From Gemmatimonadota bacterium (GTDB lineage Bacteria; Gemmatimonadota; Gemmatimonadetes; Gemmatimonadales; Gemmatimonadaceae): a DNA stretch of 64,000 nt. A model generated the notes under the pieces. It worked only from the letters and a program-made list of their open reading frames with translations, was not told where the DNA came from and searched no databases. The stretch covers positions 1-64,000 of the forward strand of contig JAJPIM010000043.1 of assembly GCA_021324775.1 (NCBI GenBank), in the 5' to 3' direction. Position numbers and translations under genes: made by a program. Within the stretch, counting starts at the first letter, position 1, and each line of letters opens with the position of its first letter. This document shows positions 53,121 through 60,730 of this stretch, one piece after another.

Positions 53121-53170
53121 GGCACTCATGATGCCGGGAGCGCGGGGTCAAATCCCCGCGGTGCTTGCAG
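53121..53170 (+). pseudogene. tRNA-Met 3'-half remnant
   Basis: CGGCACTCATGATGCCG (53121-53137) is an anticodon arm with CAT anticodon, almost identical to that of tRNA-Met at 48452. It is followed by a T-arm-like GCGGGG-TCAAAT-CCCCGC, which has lost one base from the T loop. No D-arm or paired acceptor stem is present, so it cannot be functional. It fits a tRNA 3' fragment left by an integration event. Confidence 0.65.
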
Positions 53171-53228
53171 GACGACGAGTTACCTCTGATCGGCGTACTC
53201 TCACGGTCCACAAGACCGGAGCACCTCA

Positions 53229-53267
53229 CACAATGCCCGGTGCTTAGACGGCACACCGGGCATTGTG
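53229..53267. terminator. 14-bp-arm inverted repeat
   Basis: CACAATGCCCGGTG (53229-53242) and CACCGGGCATTGTG (53254-53267) are perfect arms around an 11-base loop. It lies 25 bases beyond the stop of the DUF4242 gene on the minus strand and could be its terminator; there is no T-run on either side. The region 52916-53228 otherwise contains only the tRNA fragment. Confidence 0.5.
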
Positions 53268-53291
53268 GACGCCAAGCTGAACGCCGAGCCG

Positions 53292-53594
53292 CTACGCCCT
53301 CGCGGTCGCTGCGAGCGTATTCGTCTCCGCTGTCGTCGGGTCGATGATCGTCGCCACCTCCAGCACACGATCCGCCGGGAAATCTCCCCGTCTCGCGTGC
53401 GACCGGATCAGGTCGGCGTTTGGGGCGATATACACGCAGGTGATCTTGTCCTCTGTCACGTAACTCTGCACCCACTGGATGCTGGGGCCGAGCTCGCGCA
53501 GCACGGCGCAGGAGCGTTGCGAGATGGCCTTCAAGTCCGCCGGAGAGAGGGCCCCGGCATGCGGAATCTCGCGCTCGATGATGTACTTTGGCAT
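53292..53594 (-). CDS. DUF4242 domain (SCO4226-like) protein
   Basis: The 100-residue product matches DUF4242: KYIIEREIPHAGALSPADLKAISQRSCAVLRELGPSIQWVQSYVTEDKITCVYIAPN. SCO4226 of this family binds nickel. The ferredoxin-like fold and the HAG...SC...W..SYV..DK..C pattern are intact. The function in this organism is unknown. It lies 30 bases downstream of a lipoprotein gene on the same strand and may be co-transcribed. Confidence 0.85.
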   Translation of the reverse strand: MPKYIIEREIPHAGALSPADLKAISQRSCAVLRELGPSIQWVQSYVTEDKITCVYIAPNADLIRSHARRGDFPADRVLEVATIIDPTTAETNTLAATARA

Positions 53595-53624
53595 TTGGCT
53601 CTTCAGTTGAGGTGTCGGGCGGCG

Positions 53625-54275
53625 TCAGTGCGCCATGCTGGCGACGTCGGTGGTGAACTCACATGTCACCCGCGGGTTCCAGGGCGCGAACAGCCCGCTC
53701 GGGTTGTCCTTCCATATCCATGCGTGGAGACCCCAGACCTGAAACGCGTCGAACTGCATGAACTGCTGACCCAGCAGAACCGGCGGCGCGGCATCGCGGC
53801 TGTGGAAGCTGTATGGAATGATGTACTCCACGGCCACGAGACGGAGCCGGCCGTTCCGCTCCGGCTCATAGAGGAGCAGTTGCGGCTTGTCCACGTGAGC
53901 CGTGCCGTTGATCAGGGGTGCGTTACCGTAGTGGAAGCCCATTGCGCCGGGGCCAGCAGGATTGGTCAGGCAGGCGGTGATCTCTGTTGACCACCCGGCA
54001 GCGGTTGCCGCGGCGAAGTCGCGGAATGGCGCCGTCACCCGCCGGATGGTCGCGAGCTCTTCGCGGAGCGTGGATCGGCCTCGGCCCTCGAATCTCTCCT
54101 CCGTCTGCAGATTCGCGGCTGTCGCGGGCCGAACCTGAGCGCATCCGCCTGCTCTCGCGGCGCAAAGCGGTGCATCTGCGACATCTGCGGGCAGGGAAGT
54201 ACCGGTGGGGATTTGCTCGCCGCCGCATGCACTCAGCAGTGCAATCCCGGCAAGCAGGTGGACTGATCGTCTCAT
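53625..54275 (-). CDS. lipoprotein of unknown function
   Basis: The 216-residue product has a lipoprotein signal peptide (MRRSVHLLAGIALLSACGG). The mature part has a conserved-looking core: TAPFRDFAAATAAGWSTEITACLTNPAGPGAMGFHYGNAPLINGTAHVDKPQLLLYEPERNGRLRLVAVEYIIPYS, ending with a WIWKDNPSGLFAPWNP segment. I recall similar lipoproteins in soil bacteria but with no known role. It is divergent from the BTAD regulator at 54388, which may control it. Confidence 0.72.
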   Translation of the reverse strand: MRRSVHLLAGIALLSACGGEQIPTGTSLPADVADAPLCAARAGGCAQVRPATAANLQTEERFEGRGRSTLREELATIRRVTAPFRDFAAATAAGWSTEITACLTNPAGPGAMGFHYGNAPLINGTAHVDKPQLLLYEPERNGRLRLVAVEYIIPYSFHSRDAAPPVLLGQQFMQFDAFQVWGLHAWIWKDNPSGLFAPWNPRVTCEFTTDVASMAH

Positions 54276-54387
54276 CGTCGCCTCCTATGTGGGTTATCTT
54301 TGTCCCCGGGCGCGAAACATGAGGCGGACCGATTAACTGCTTCTTGCGTTCCGAGTTAGCTGTGGATTAGCTGGCGGCCGAGACGCC

Positions 54388-56511
54388 ATGATCAACGTCC
54401 AATTGCTGGGCGGGGCGTGTCTGCGGTCCGGGGATGCGCCTGTCGATGGGCCGCCGGCCCAGCGCCATCGTATTGCGCTGTTGACGCTCATCGTTGCGGC
54501 ATGGCCGCAGCCGCTCTCCCGCGACCGAGCGATGGCCCTGCTGTGGCCCGAGCGAGACCTGGCCAACTCGCGCCGGCTGCTCAACCTCGCGGTGCACGTC
54601 CTGCGGTCGGCACTTGGCGAAGGCGCGATTGCTTCGACGGGCGATGGGCTGCTGCTGGATCCCTCACAGGTGAGCTGCGACCTGCACGCATTGCGCGCCG
54701 CGGTCGCCGCCGGCGCGAGCGAGCGCGTGGTTCAGCTCTACACCGGACCGCTGCTGGATGGATTTCACTTGAGTGAGTCGGTCGAATTCGCCTACTGGCT
54801 CGATGAGCATCGGAATGAGCTGGCCCACGCGTACGTCGGCGCGCTGTTCGAGGTTGCAGAGCGTCAAGGGGAGTCCGGCGATGTGCTTGGCAGGGTGCGC
54901 ACGTGCCTCAAGCTAGTGGCCGCCGACCCGCACTCGGGGAAGCATGCGCAGGCAATGATGCTCGCGCTCGACGCGGCGGGTGACCGGGTGGGCGCGATTC
55001 AGCACGCGAGCGAGCATGCGCGCCGCCTGCGTGCGGATCTCAATCTCGAGCCGGACGAGAGCGTGATGGTGCTGGCGAAAGATCTGCGCGACGCAGGGGC
55101 GAAGCGCCGGTCGCGGCCAGATGACTCTGGTGGCGCTCGGCTCTCATCCGTCGCGGTGCTGCCGTTTCTCAACCTGAGCGCGGGCCACGAGCAGGAGCAT
55201 TTTGCCGACGGCATCACCGAGGATGTGATCGCACATCTATCGAAGATCCGGGCGCTCAAAGTCATCTCGCGTGCTTCCGTGATGGCGTTCAAGGAGCGAC
55301 AGCAGAGTCTGAAGCAGATCGGGGCAACCCTCGGCGCCATGACCCTGCTCGACGGAAGCATTCGGTGTGCCGGAGACCGCGTGCGTATCGTGGCAAAGCT
55401 CATCGACGTCGAGACTGACCAGCACCTGTGGGCCGACACGTACGACCGGCAGCTCACCGACATCTTCTCGATCCAGACCGATGTCGCGCTTCACATCGCA
55501 GCCGCGCTCAGGGCGGAGCTCTCGCCAGATGAGCAGACACGCGTGCGGAGGGAGCCGACGAGAGACATCCACGCCTACCAGCTCTTTCTGCAGGGTCAGC
55601 ATTGGTTCATCCAGCACACCACGGAGGCGCTCACGCGCTCGATCGAGTACTTCGACCGGGCGATCGCGCGTGATCCGGCCTTTGCCCTCGCCTATGCGCA
55701 CCTCGGATTGGTGTACACCCAGTTAGCCGAGCATGGTGCCATGGCGCCGGACCTTGCATATGGCCGGGCGGGGGAAGCGGCGACGAGGGCGCTGCGGCTC
55801 GATCCTCTTCTGGGCGTCGCGCATTGCACGATGGGGCAGCTGCAAGCGGCGTACGAGTTCGACTGGCCGGGTGCTGAGGAGAGCTTCAAGCGGGCGCTGG
55901 AACTGAGCCCGAGCGACGCCCACGCCCATAATCTTTACGGACGTTTCTGTGCCGCGCTCGAGCGCCACGATGAGGCGATCGCGCTCCAGCGTCGCGCCCG
56001 GGAATTGGACCCACTGGTTCACCGGATGGATCTCGTCACGACGCTCCTGCGTGCCGGGCAGTACGGCGAGGGCGTCGCCGACGCCGAGTCTGCCGTGGAA
56101 CTGGATCCCGACCATGATCGCACGCGGGCCACCCTCGGGTGGGCGTACTTTCTCAGCGGAAGACGCGATGAGGGTTTGGCCCAGATGGAGCGGGCGGTCT
56201 CTCTCTCCCGGGACGACACACAGTGGTTGGGCCAACTGGGAGAGGCCTACGGCTTGGCCGGTAACGTCGCGAGGGCACGAGAGATATTGGAGGAACTTGA
56301 GAGTCGAGCGCGAGGCGGCTTTGTCTCGCCGTACCATTTCGCGTATGTCTACACCGGTCTCGGCGACTTCGACCGGGCGATGGACTGGCTGGAGCGCGCT
56401 GTGGCATTGCGCGGGGGGGGCGCCTACAGCATCAAAGGATCGTTCCTTTTGGCCCCACTCCACATGCATCCCAGATTTCGCGTGTTGCTCCATCAGATGA
56501 AACTGGAGTAG
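54388..56511 (+). CDS. BTAD-type regulator with TolB-like and TPR domains
   Basis: The 707-residue product has an N-terminal SARP-like region (ALLWPERDLANSRRLLNLAVHVLRSAL, typical of BTAD proteins, residues ~1-245), a TolB_N/FlgO-like segment (VAVLPFLNLSAGHEQEHFADGITEDVIAHLSKI...GSIRCAGDRVRIVAKLIDVETDQHLWADTYDRQL, ~250-390), and about seven TPR repeats to the C-terminus. This is a common Gemmatimonadota/Acidobacteriota architecture for large soluble regulators. A DNA-binding winged helix in the N-terminal part is inferred. It is divergent from the lipoprotein gene. Confidence 0.88.
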   Translation: MINVQLLGGACLRSGDAPVDGPPAQRHRIALLTLIVAAWPQPLSRDRAMALLWPERDLANSRRLLNLAVHVLRSALGEGAIASTGDGLLLDPSQVSCDLHALRAAVAAGASERVVQLYTGPLLDGFHLSESVEFAYWLDEHRNELAHAYVGALFEVAERQGESGDVLGRVRTCLKLVAADPHSGKHAQAMMLALDAAGDRVGAIQHASEHARRLRADLNLEPDESVMVLAKDLRDAGAKRRSRPDDSGGARLSSVAVLPFLNLSAGHEQEHFADGITEDVIAHLSKIRALKVISRASVMAFKERQQSLKQIGATLGAMTLLDGSIRCAGDRVRIVAKLIDVETDQHLWADTYDRQLTDIFSIQTDVALHIAAALRAELSPDEQTRVRREPTRDIHAYQLFLQGQHWFIQHTTEALTRSIEYFDRAIARDPAFALAYAHLGLVYTQLAEHGAMAPDLAYGRAGEAATRALRLDPLLGVAHCTMGQLQAAYEFDWPGAEESFKRALELSPSDAHAHNLYGRFCAALERHDEAIALQRRARELDPLVHRMDLVTTLLRAGQYGEGVADAESAVELDPDHDRTRATLGWAYFLSGRRDEGLAQMERAVSLSRDDTQWLGQLGEAYGLAGNVARAREILEELESRARGGFVSPYHFAYVYTGLGDFDRAMDWLERAVALRGGGAYSIKGSFLLAPLHMHPRFRVLLHQMKLE

Positions 56512-56556
56512 CCGAGCGAACACGACCGGCGGGTGCGCAAACCGGGCGCCGCCCGC

Positions 56557-57018
56557 TCATTCTTCGAATCGTGACACCTCGATGTGCCCTCCCCATTTCC
56601 TAAAGGGGCAGGTGGCCGCGATTCGCGCCGCGTCCGAGTCGTTCGCGGCCCGGATCAAAAACAACCCACCGACCTGGCCCGGCCCGATCACACGGCCGCC
56701 ACGTTCGAACTTCCCCGCCGCGTCGAGACTGTCCGCCCACCGCGCAACCTCGGCGACTCGCTCCGCACCATGGCCCTCGGGCGCAGGACGATACGTCGAG
56801 TCCTCGTCGAGCATCACCACATACGTGTTGCCGGGCGCCAGAGTGTGCTTGGGACGCAACTGTGACACGCCGATCGCGAACACGATCACTGCGGCGGCCG
56901 CTGCGACCCACAACGGCCACGTGCGCCGGCGCCGGACGAGCCCCGCCGCGACCAGCGTAGACACGACGCGCTCCTCCAGCGCCCGTTCCGGCTGTCTTTC
57001 CCGCAGCAGATCGGTCAT
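56557..57018 (-). CDS. membrane anti-sigma-like protein with C-terminal YCII domain
   Basis: The 153-residue product has a cytoplasmic N-terminus (LLRERQPERALEERVVSTLVAAGLVRRR), one membrane helix (TWPLWVAAAAAVIVFAIGV, ~34-52), and an outer domain that looks like YCII (YVVMLDEDSTYRPAPEGHGAERVAEVARWADSLDAAGKFERGGRVIGPGQVGGLFLIRAANDSDAARIAATCP.RK.GGHIEV). Genes right after ECF sigma factors in this way usually encode the anti-sigma factor. A YCII domain joined to a membrane anchor is unusual. It overlaps the sigma gene by 4 bases. Confidence 0.75.
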   Translation of the reverse strand: MTDLLRERQPERALEERVVSTLVAAGLVRRRRTWPLWVAAAAAVIVFAIGVSQLRPKHTLAPGNTYVVMLDEDSTYRPAPEGHGAERVAEVARWADSLDAAGKFERGGRVIGPGQVGGLFLIRAANDSDAARIAATCPFRKWGGHIEVSRFEE

Positions 57019-57521
57019 GGCAGCGAGCTCCGGAGCAGGTTCCGAGCACGGGTGAGTTGGCTCTTCGACGTGCCTTCCGCGACGCCCAGCAACTCGGCGA
57101 TCTCTCGATGCGTGTACCCATAGACGTCATGGAGGACAAACACGTCGCGGGCGCCCTCCGGCAACGCGCCGATCGCGCGCTCCAGATCGAGCGCGTCATC
57201 GGGGGCACCGGCGTCCGCGGCCGGCTCGATGTCGGGTGCATCGACTCTGCGCCAGTCGGCCCGTATGCGCTCCCGCCGGACATTCACCAGCAATCCGCAC
57301 AACCACGTGCGCAGCGCTGACCGCGCGCGGAACGATGACAAGGCCCGCACGGCCCGGACCCAGCTCTCCTGCACCAGATCCTCCGCCTCGCTTTGATCGC
57401 CGCCCGTGAGGCGCAACGCCAGCGCATAGAGCGCCGGCGTGTGCGCCCGATACAGCGCCCGAAATGCGTCTTCGCCGCGCGCTCGAAGAAACCGCTCAAC
57501 GAGCGCGAGGTCGTCCGTCAC
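57015..57521 (-). CDS. ECF RNA polymerase sigma factor
   Basis: The 168-residue product has sigma2 (RGEDAFRALYRAHTPALYALALRLTGGDQSEAEDLVQESWVRAVRAL) and sigma4 (ERAIGALPEGARDVFVLHDVYGYTHREIAELLGVAEGTSKSQLTRARNLLR). It is a classical ECF sigma factor. The GTG at 57521 overlaps the upstream stop (GTGA), and the gene overlaps its putative anti-sigma partner by 4 bases (ATGA), giving a three-gene operon. A longer in-frame start at 57545 is possible. Confidence 0.93.
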   Translation of the reverse strand: MTDDLALVERFLRARGEDAFRALYRAHTPALYALALRLTGGDQSEAEDLVQESWVRAVRALSSFRARSALRTWLCGLLVNVRRERIRADWRRVDAPDIEPAADAGAPDDALDLERAIGALPEGARDVFVLHDVYGYTHREIAELLGVAEGTSKSQLTRARNLLRSSLP

Positions 57522-58153
57522 GGAGCCTTGTTGGGGTCCACCCAATCACGCATGACCACGACGAGCGCGGACATCGGCGTGTCCTCCTGGACCATACTCG
57601 GGACGTCCATGCTCTTCGACGCGACGATGCCCATTGAACTGGTCTTCATGAACGGATAATACACCATGAGGTGCGGCATGAATCGGGAGCGGACCTTCCC
57701 GGCCGGGTCGGTGAGCACCTGTGACGACGACACCATGTACACTAGCGCGGGACGCTTCGGCGACCGGAACCGGCCCGAGGCCAGACCACCATCAACCTCC
57801 GCCTTGATCTCGTCCTCTGATTTGCCGGCGATCCGCTGCTCGGTCCGGAAGCGCTCGACGGCCAACACCGTCGCGTCCGCCTCGGCGTCACCACATTCCG
57901 GCTCGAACGATGTCGGGGAGTTCCGGCCCACCACGCACGCGATACCCGACGTGCCCTGTTCCGCGACGACGTAGTGACCGTTCTCCAGCACCCACACCTT
58001 GGCATCCTTCGATATCTCCGTCGGCGCAGCGCTTTTCGCGTATCGGATCTCATCCGCGCGCGACAGATTCGCCGGAGCCGTTGGCGGTGGTGGATCCTGC
58101 TGGGCCACGACGGCGGCGGGGACCAGCAAAGTCGCCATGATCCATGCACGCAT
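57518..58153 (-). CDS. secreted protein of unknown function, first gene of the ECF operon
   Basis: The 211-residue product has a short signal peptide (MRAWIMATLLVPAAVVAQQ) and a mature domain with NLSRADEIRYAKSAAPTEISKDAKVWVLENGHYVVAEQGTSGIACVVGRNSPTSFEPECGDAEADATVL, a pattern I recall from secreted proteins of unknown role in Gemmatimonadota and Acidobacteriota. It ends overlapping the ECF sigma gene by 4 bases, so it may be a sensor or target of the sigma/anti-sigma pair. Confidence 0.68.
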   Translation of the reverse strand: MRAWIMATLLVPAAVVAQQDPPPPTAPANLSRADEIRYAKSAAPTEISKDAKVWVLENGHYVVAEQGTSGIACVVGRNSPTSFEPECGDAEADATVLAVERFRTEQRIAGKSEDEIKAEVDGGLASGRFRSPKRPALVYMVSSSQVLTDPAGKVRSRFMPHLMVYYPFMKTSSMGIVASKSMDVPSMVQEDTPMSALVVVMRDWVDPNKAP

Positions 58154-58280
58154 TGAACGCTCCTCACCGTTGAAGTTATCAGTGAGTGACGTTCGGCCGC
58201 CGAAGGGTTGGAACGCGATTCGTCATCAGCGCGGCCTGTTCGTTCCGAACGACCTGATACGCAGCCGGGTCCAACTATCC

Positions 58281-58673
58281 TCAGGAGCGCGCGGCAAGCG
58301 TGCGGCCTGCGACCGACAGGCCCGCAACCTCAAGGAACAGAAGAATCCAGACGCTGATCTTGAACGGCATGGCCCAGTCACCGTTGCCGACGTCGAACAC
58401 GTTGTTCGGGCCAGCGACAAAAAAGTGCTCGGCGCTCCCGATGACCAGCCCCACAACGAAGACGGCGATGAGCACGAGCGATCCGATTTTCGGTCGCCGT
58501 GTCCACAGCAGCGCCAGGCCCGCGACCGTCAGCGTACCGGCGATGACCGCGATCCGCACAGCCTCTTCGGCCGGCAGCGCGGGGTTGACCTTTTCGGCCA
58601 GGTAAGCGTGCCAGACGGTGACGGCATAATTCGCCAACGCCGCGACCGATAGCAAGACTCTCATGTTTCTCAT
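58281..58673 (-). CDS. small polytopic membrane protein of unknown function
   Basis: The 130-residue product has four hydrophobic segments: VLLSVAALANYAVTVWHAYLA, AVRIAVIAGTLTVAGLALLW, IGSLVLIAVFVVGLVIG and FKISVWILLFLEVAGL. No enzyme motif is seen. The start could be any of three nearby Met; 58673 is used. It is divergent from the antiporter gene. Confidence 0.6.
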   Translation of the reverse strand: MRNMRVLLSVAALANYAVTVWHAYLAEKVNPALPAEEAVRIAVIAGTLTVAGLALLWTRRPKIGSLVLIAVFVVGLVIGSAEHFFVAGPNNVFDVGNGDWAMPFKISVWILLFLEVAGLSVAGRTLAARS

Positions 58674-58897
58674 CCTAATCCTCCGACGGGCACCCAACCG
58701 GCAGGGAGCAGGAAGGATAGCGAATGAGGACTCACTATACTACGAGGGGCGCGGTGGCGAGATGCGCCGCGCCGAGTACTCCACGCTCCCAGCGGCGGGC
58801 TCGCGGAGGTTCTGCGATACGCGATTGATCAGATCGTCCGCTCCGGAGAGGAAGAACCTGAGTATCGGCGAGGCGTTCCCACTCATCTCTCCCGCCA

Positions 58898-60604
58898 GTG
58901 ACTGGCCTTGAACTGATCCTGGTACTGCTCGCCGTCGCCGTCGTGCTGCGCATGATGGCGGACCGGCTGCGTACACCGTACGCGACGCTGCTCGTGGTGG
59001 GCGGGCTTTTGCTGGCGTTTCTGCCAGGGCTGCCCGACGTGGCGCTCTCGCCCGACACGCTGTTCCTGGTGTTTGTCCCTCCGTTGCTCTACGCGGGATC
59101 TCGCCGATTTCCGCTGCGCGATTTCCGGCGGCAGGCGGGTCCAATCATACGTCTTTCGGTGGTGATGGTCGCCGTCTCGACGGTGGCGGTCGCCGTTGTG
59201 GCACACAGTCTCGATCCCGCCTTTACGTGGCCGGCGGCGGTGACGCTGGGCGCGGTCGTGTCACCGCCCGACCCGGTGGCCGTGTTGTCCGTGATGCGCT
59301 CTGTCCGCCCACCGCAGGCGGTCGAGAGCATTCTCGAAGGCGAAGGCTTGCTCAACGACGCGACCGCACTCGTCATCTACCGCATCGCCGTCGGTGTGGC
59401 GGTCACCGGCGTGTTTTCTGCCCGGAGCGCCACCGCGCAGTTCCTGTTTGGCGGGGCCGGGGGGATTGCCATCGGCCTCGTGATGGCCGTGATCGTCTTG
59501 CGCCTCCAGCGGTGGGTCAGGTCGGTGCCGGTGGTCGAGAGTACCGTGTCGTTGCTGACGCCGTTCGCCGTCTACCTGTTGGCCGAGTCGTTGGGCGCAT
59601 CGGGCGTACTCGCCGTCGTGGCTGCCGGGATGTACATCGGTCGTGTCGCTGCTCGTGTTGTCAGCCCCGAGACGCGGCTCCAGAACGAGGCGATGTGGAC
59701 GATTGTCACCTTTCTGCTGGAGAGCCTCGTGTTCATTCTGGTCGGGACCGAGCTGCGATACGTCAGGGGTGCGCTTCAGCACTATTCACTGGCGGCGTTG
59801 CTACGCGAGGCCGCCGTGGTGAGCCTGTGTGTGGTGTTGGTTCGACTGGCGTGGGTGATGCCGAGCAGCCTCATCGGACGGTATGTTGGTCGCTGGCTCC
59901 GCCACAGCCACGAGCCGCTGCCCCCGTGGCGATGGGTGGCCTTCATTGGCTGGGCGGGACTGCGTGGTGGCGATTCGCTGGTGATAGCACTCGCGGTCCC
60001 TCTGGCGACTGCGTCAGGTGCACCGTTCCCCGCGCGGGATCAGATCCTCTTCATCACCTTTGCCGTGATCTTCGTGACACTCGTGCTGCAGGGGCCGACT
60101 CTCACACCGCTCATCCGCGCGCTCGCGGTCCGCGACGACGAGCGTGAGGAGGACGACGAGGAGGCCCATGCGCGTCTCGTCGCGTTGGAGGCCGCGCTCC
60201 GCGCGCTCGCTGACCCAGCGGTCACGCGGTCCCCCCATCCCGAGATCGTGCGTTACCTCGAGCAACGTTACCGGCAGCGCGCCCGCCGGTGGGCCGCGCG
60301 CGAGTCAGAGCAGCTCGAGGGACGCGGGCATGAGTTCGCGCAGGGGCACTCCGTCGCCGCGCCATCGCACGCAGCGGGAGCGCTCGACGAGGAGCGTGTC
60401 CTCGAGTATCGCCGGCTCCGGTCCCAGTCGATCGATGCCGAGCGCCGCGCCGTGATCGCGCTACGCGACCAGAGCATCATCGGCGACGGCGTGATGCGAC
60501 GGATCCAGCGGGACCTCGATCTCGAGGCCATGCTGCTCGACACGCGCGAGCCTGTCGTCGAGCTCCCGAGCGAGGGGCCGTCGTCGCTCGAAGGCGGCGA
60601 CTGA
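58898..60604 (+). CDS. Na+/H+ antiporter (CPA1 family)
   Basis: The 568-residue product has about twelve membrane helices followed by a long cytoplasmic C-terminal tail (about 390-568, rich in charged residues). Family signatures are LVFVPPLLYAGSRRFPLRDFRRQ, GAVVSPPDPVAVLSVMR with the cation-site Asp, ESILEGEGLLNDATALVIY, and GWAGLRGGDSLVIALAVPLA. It probably exchanges Na+ or K+ for H+ at the inner membrane. The GTG start at 58898 is used. Confidence 0.92.
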   Translation: MTGLELILVLLAVAVVLRMMADRLRTPYATLLVVGGLLLAFLPGLPDVALSPDTLFLVFVPPLLYAGSRRFPLRDFRRQAGPIIRLSVVMVAVSTVAVAVVAHSLDPAFTWPAAVTLGAVVSPPDPVAVLSVMRSVRPPQAVESILEGEGLLNDATALVIYRIAVGVAVTGVFSARSATAQFLFGGAGGIAIGLVMAVIVLRLQRWVRSVPVVESTVSLLTPFAVYLLAESLGASGVLAVVAAGMYIGRVAARVVSPETRLQNEAMWTIVTFLLESLVFILVGTELRYVRGALQHYSLAALLREAAVVSLCVVLVRLAWVMPSSLIGRYVGRWLRHSHEPLPPWRWVAFIGWAGLRGGDSLVIALAVPLATASGAPFPARDQILFITFAVIFVTLVLQGPTLTPLIRALAVRDDEREEDDEEAHARLVALEAALRALADPAVTRSPHPEIVRYLEQRYRQRARRWAARESEQLEGRGHEFAQGHSVAAPSHAAGALDEERVLEYRRLRSQSIDAERRAVIALRDQSIIGDGVMRRIQRDLDLEAMLLDTREPVVELPSEGPSSLEGGD

Positions 60605-60730
60605 CCCGGCGAGCCCCGAGAAACGACGTCGGAAGCTCGCGCCCATTTGTTCGTCCACGCAGCGCGTGAGCCGCGACGTCAGCCCGGCGCTGGCGGTGCA
60701 AGACAGGAATGGTATTGTTGATGGCGAGCA

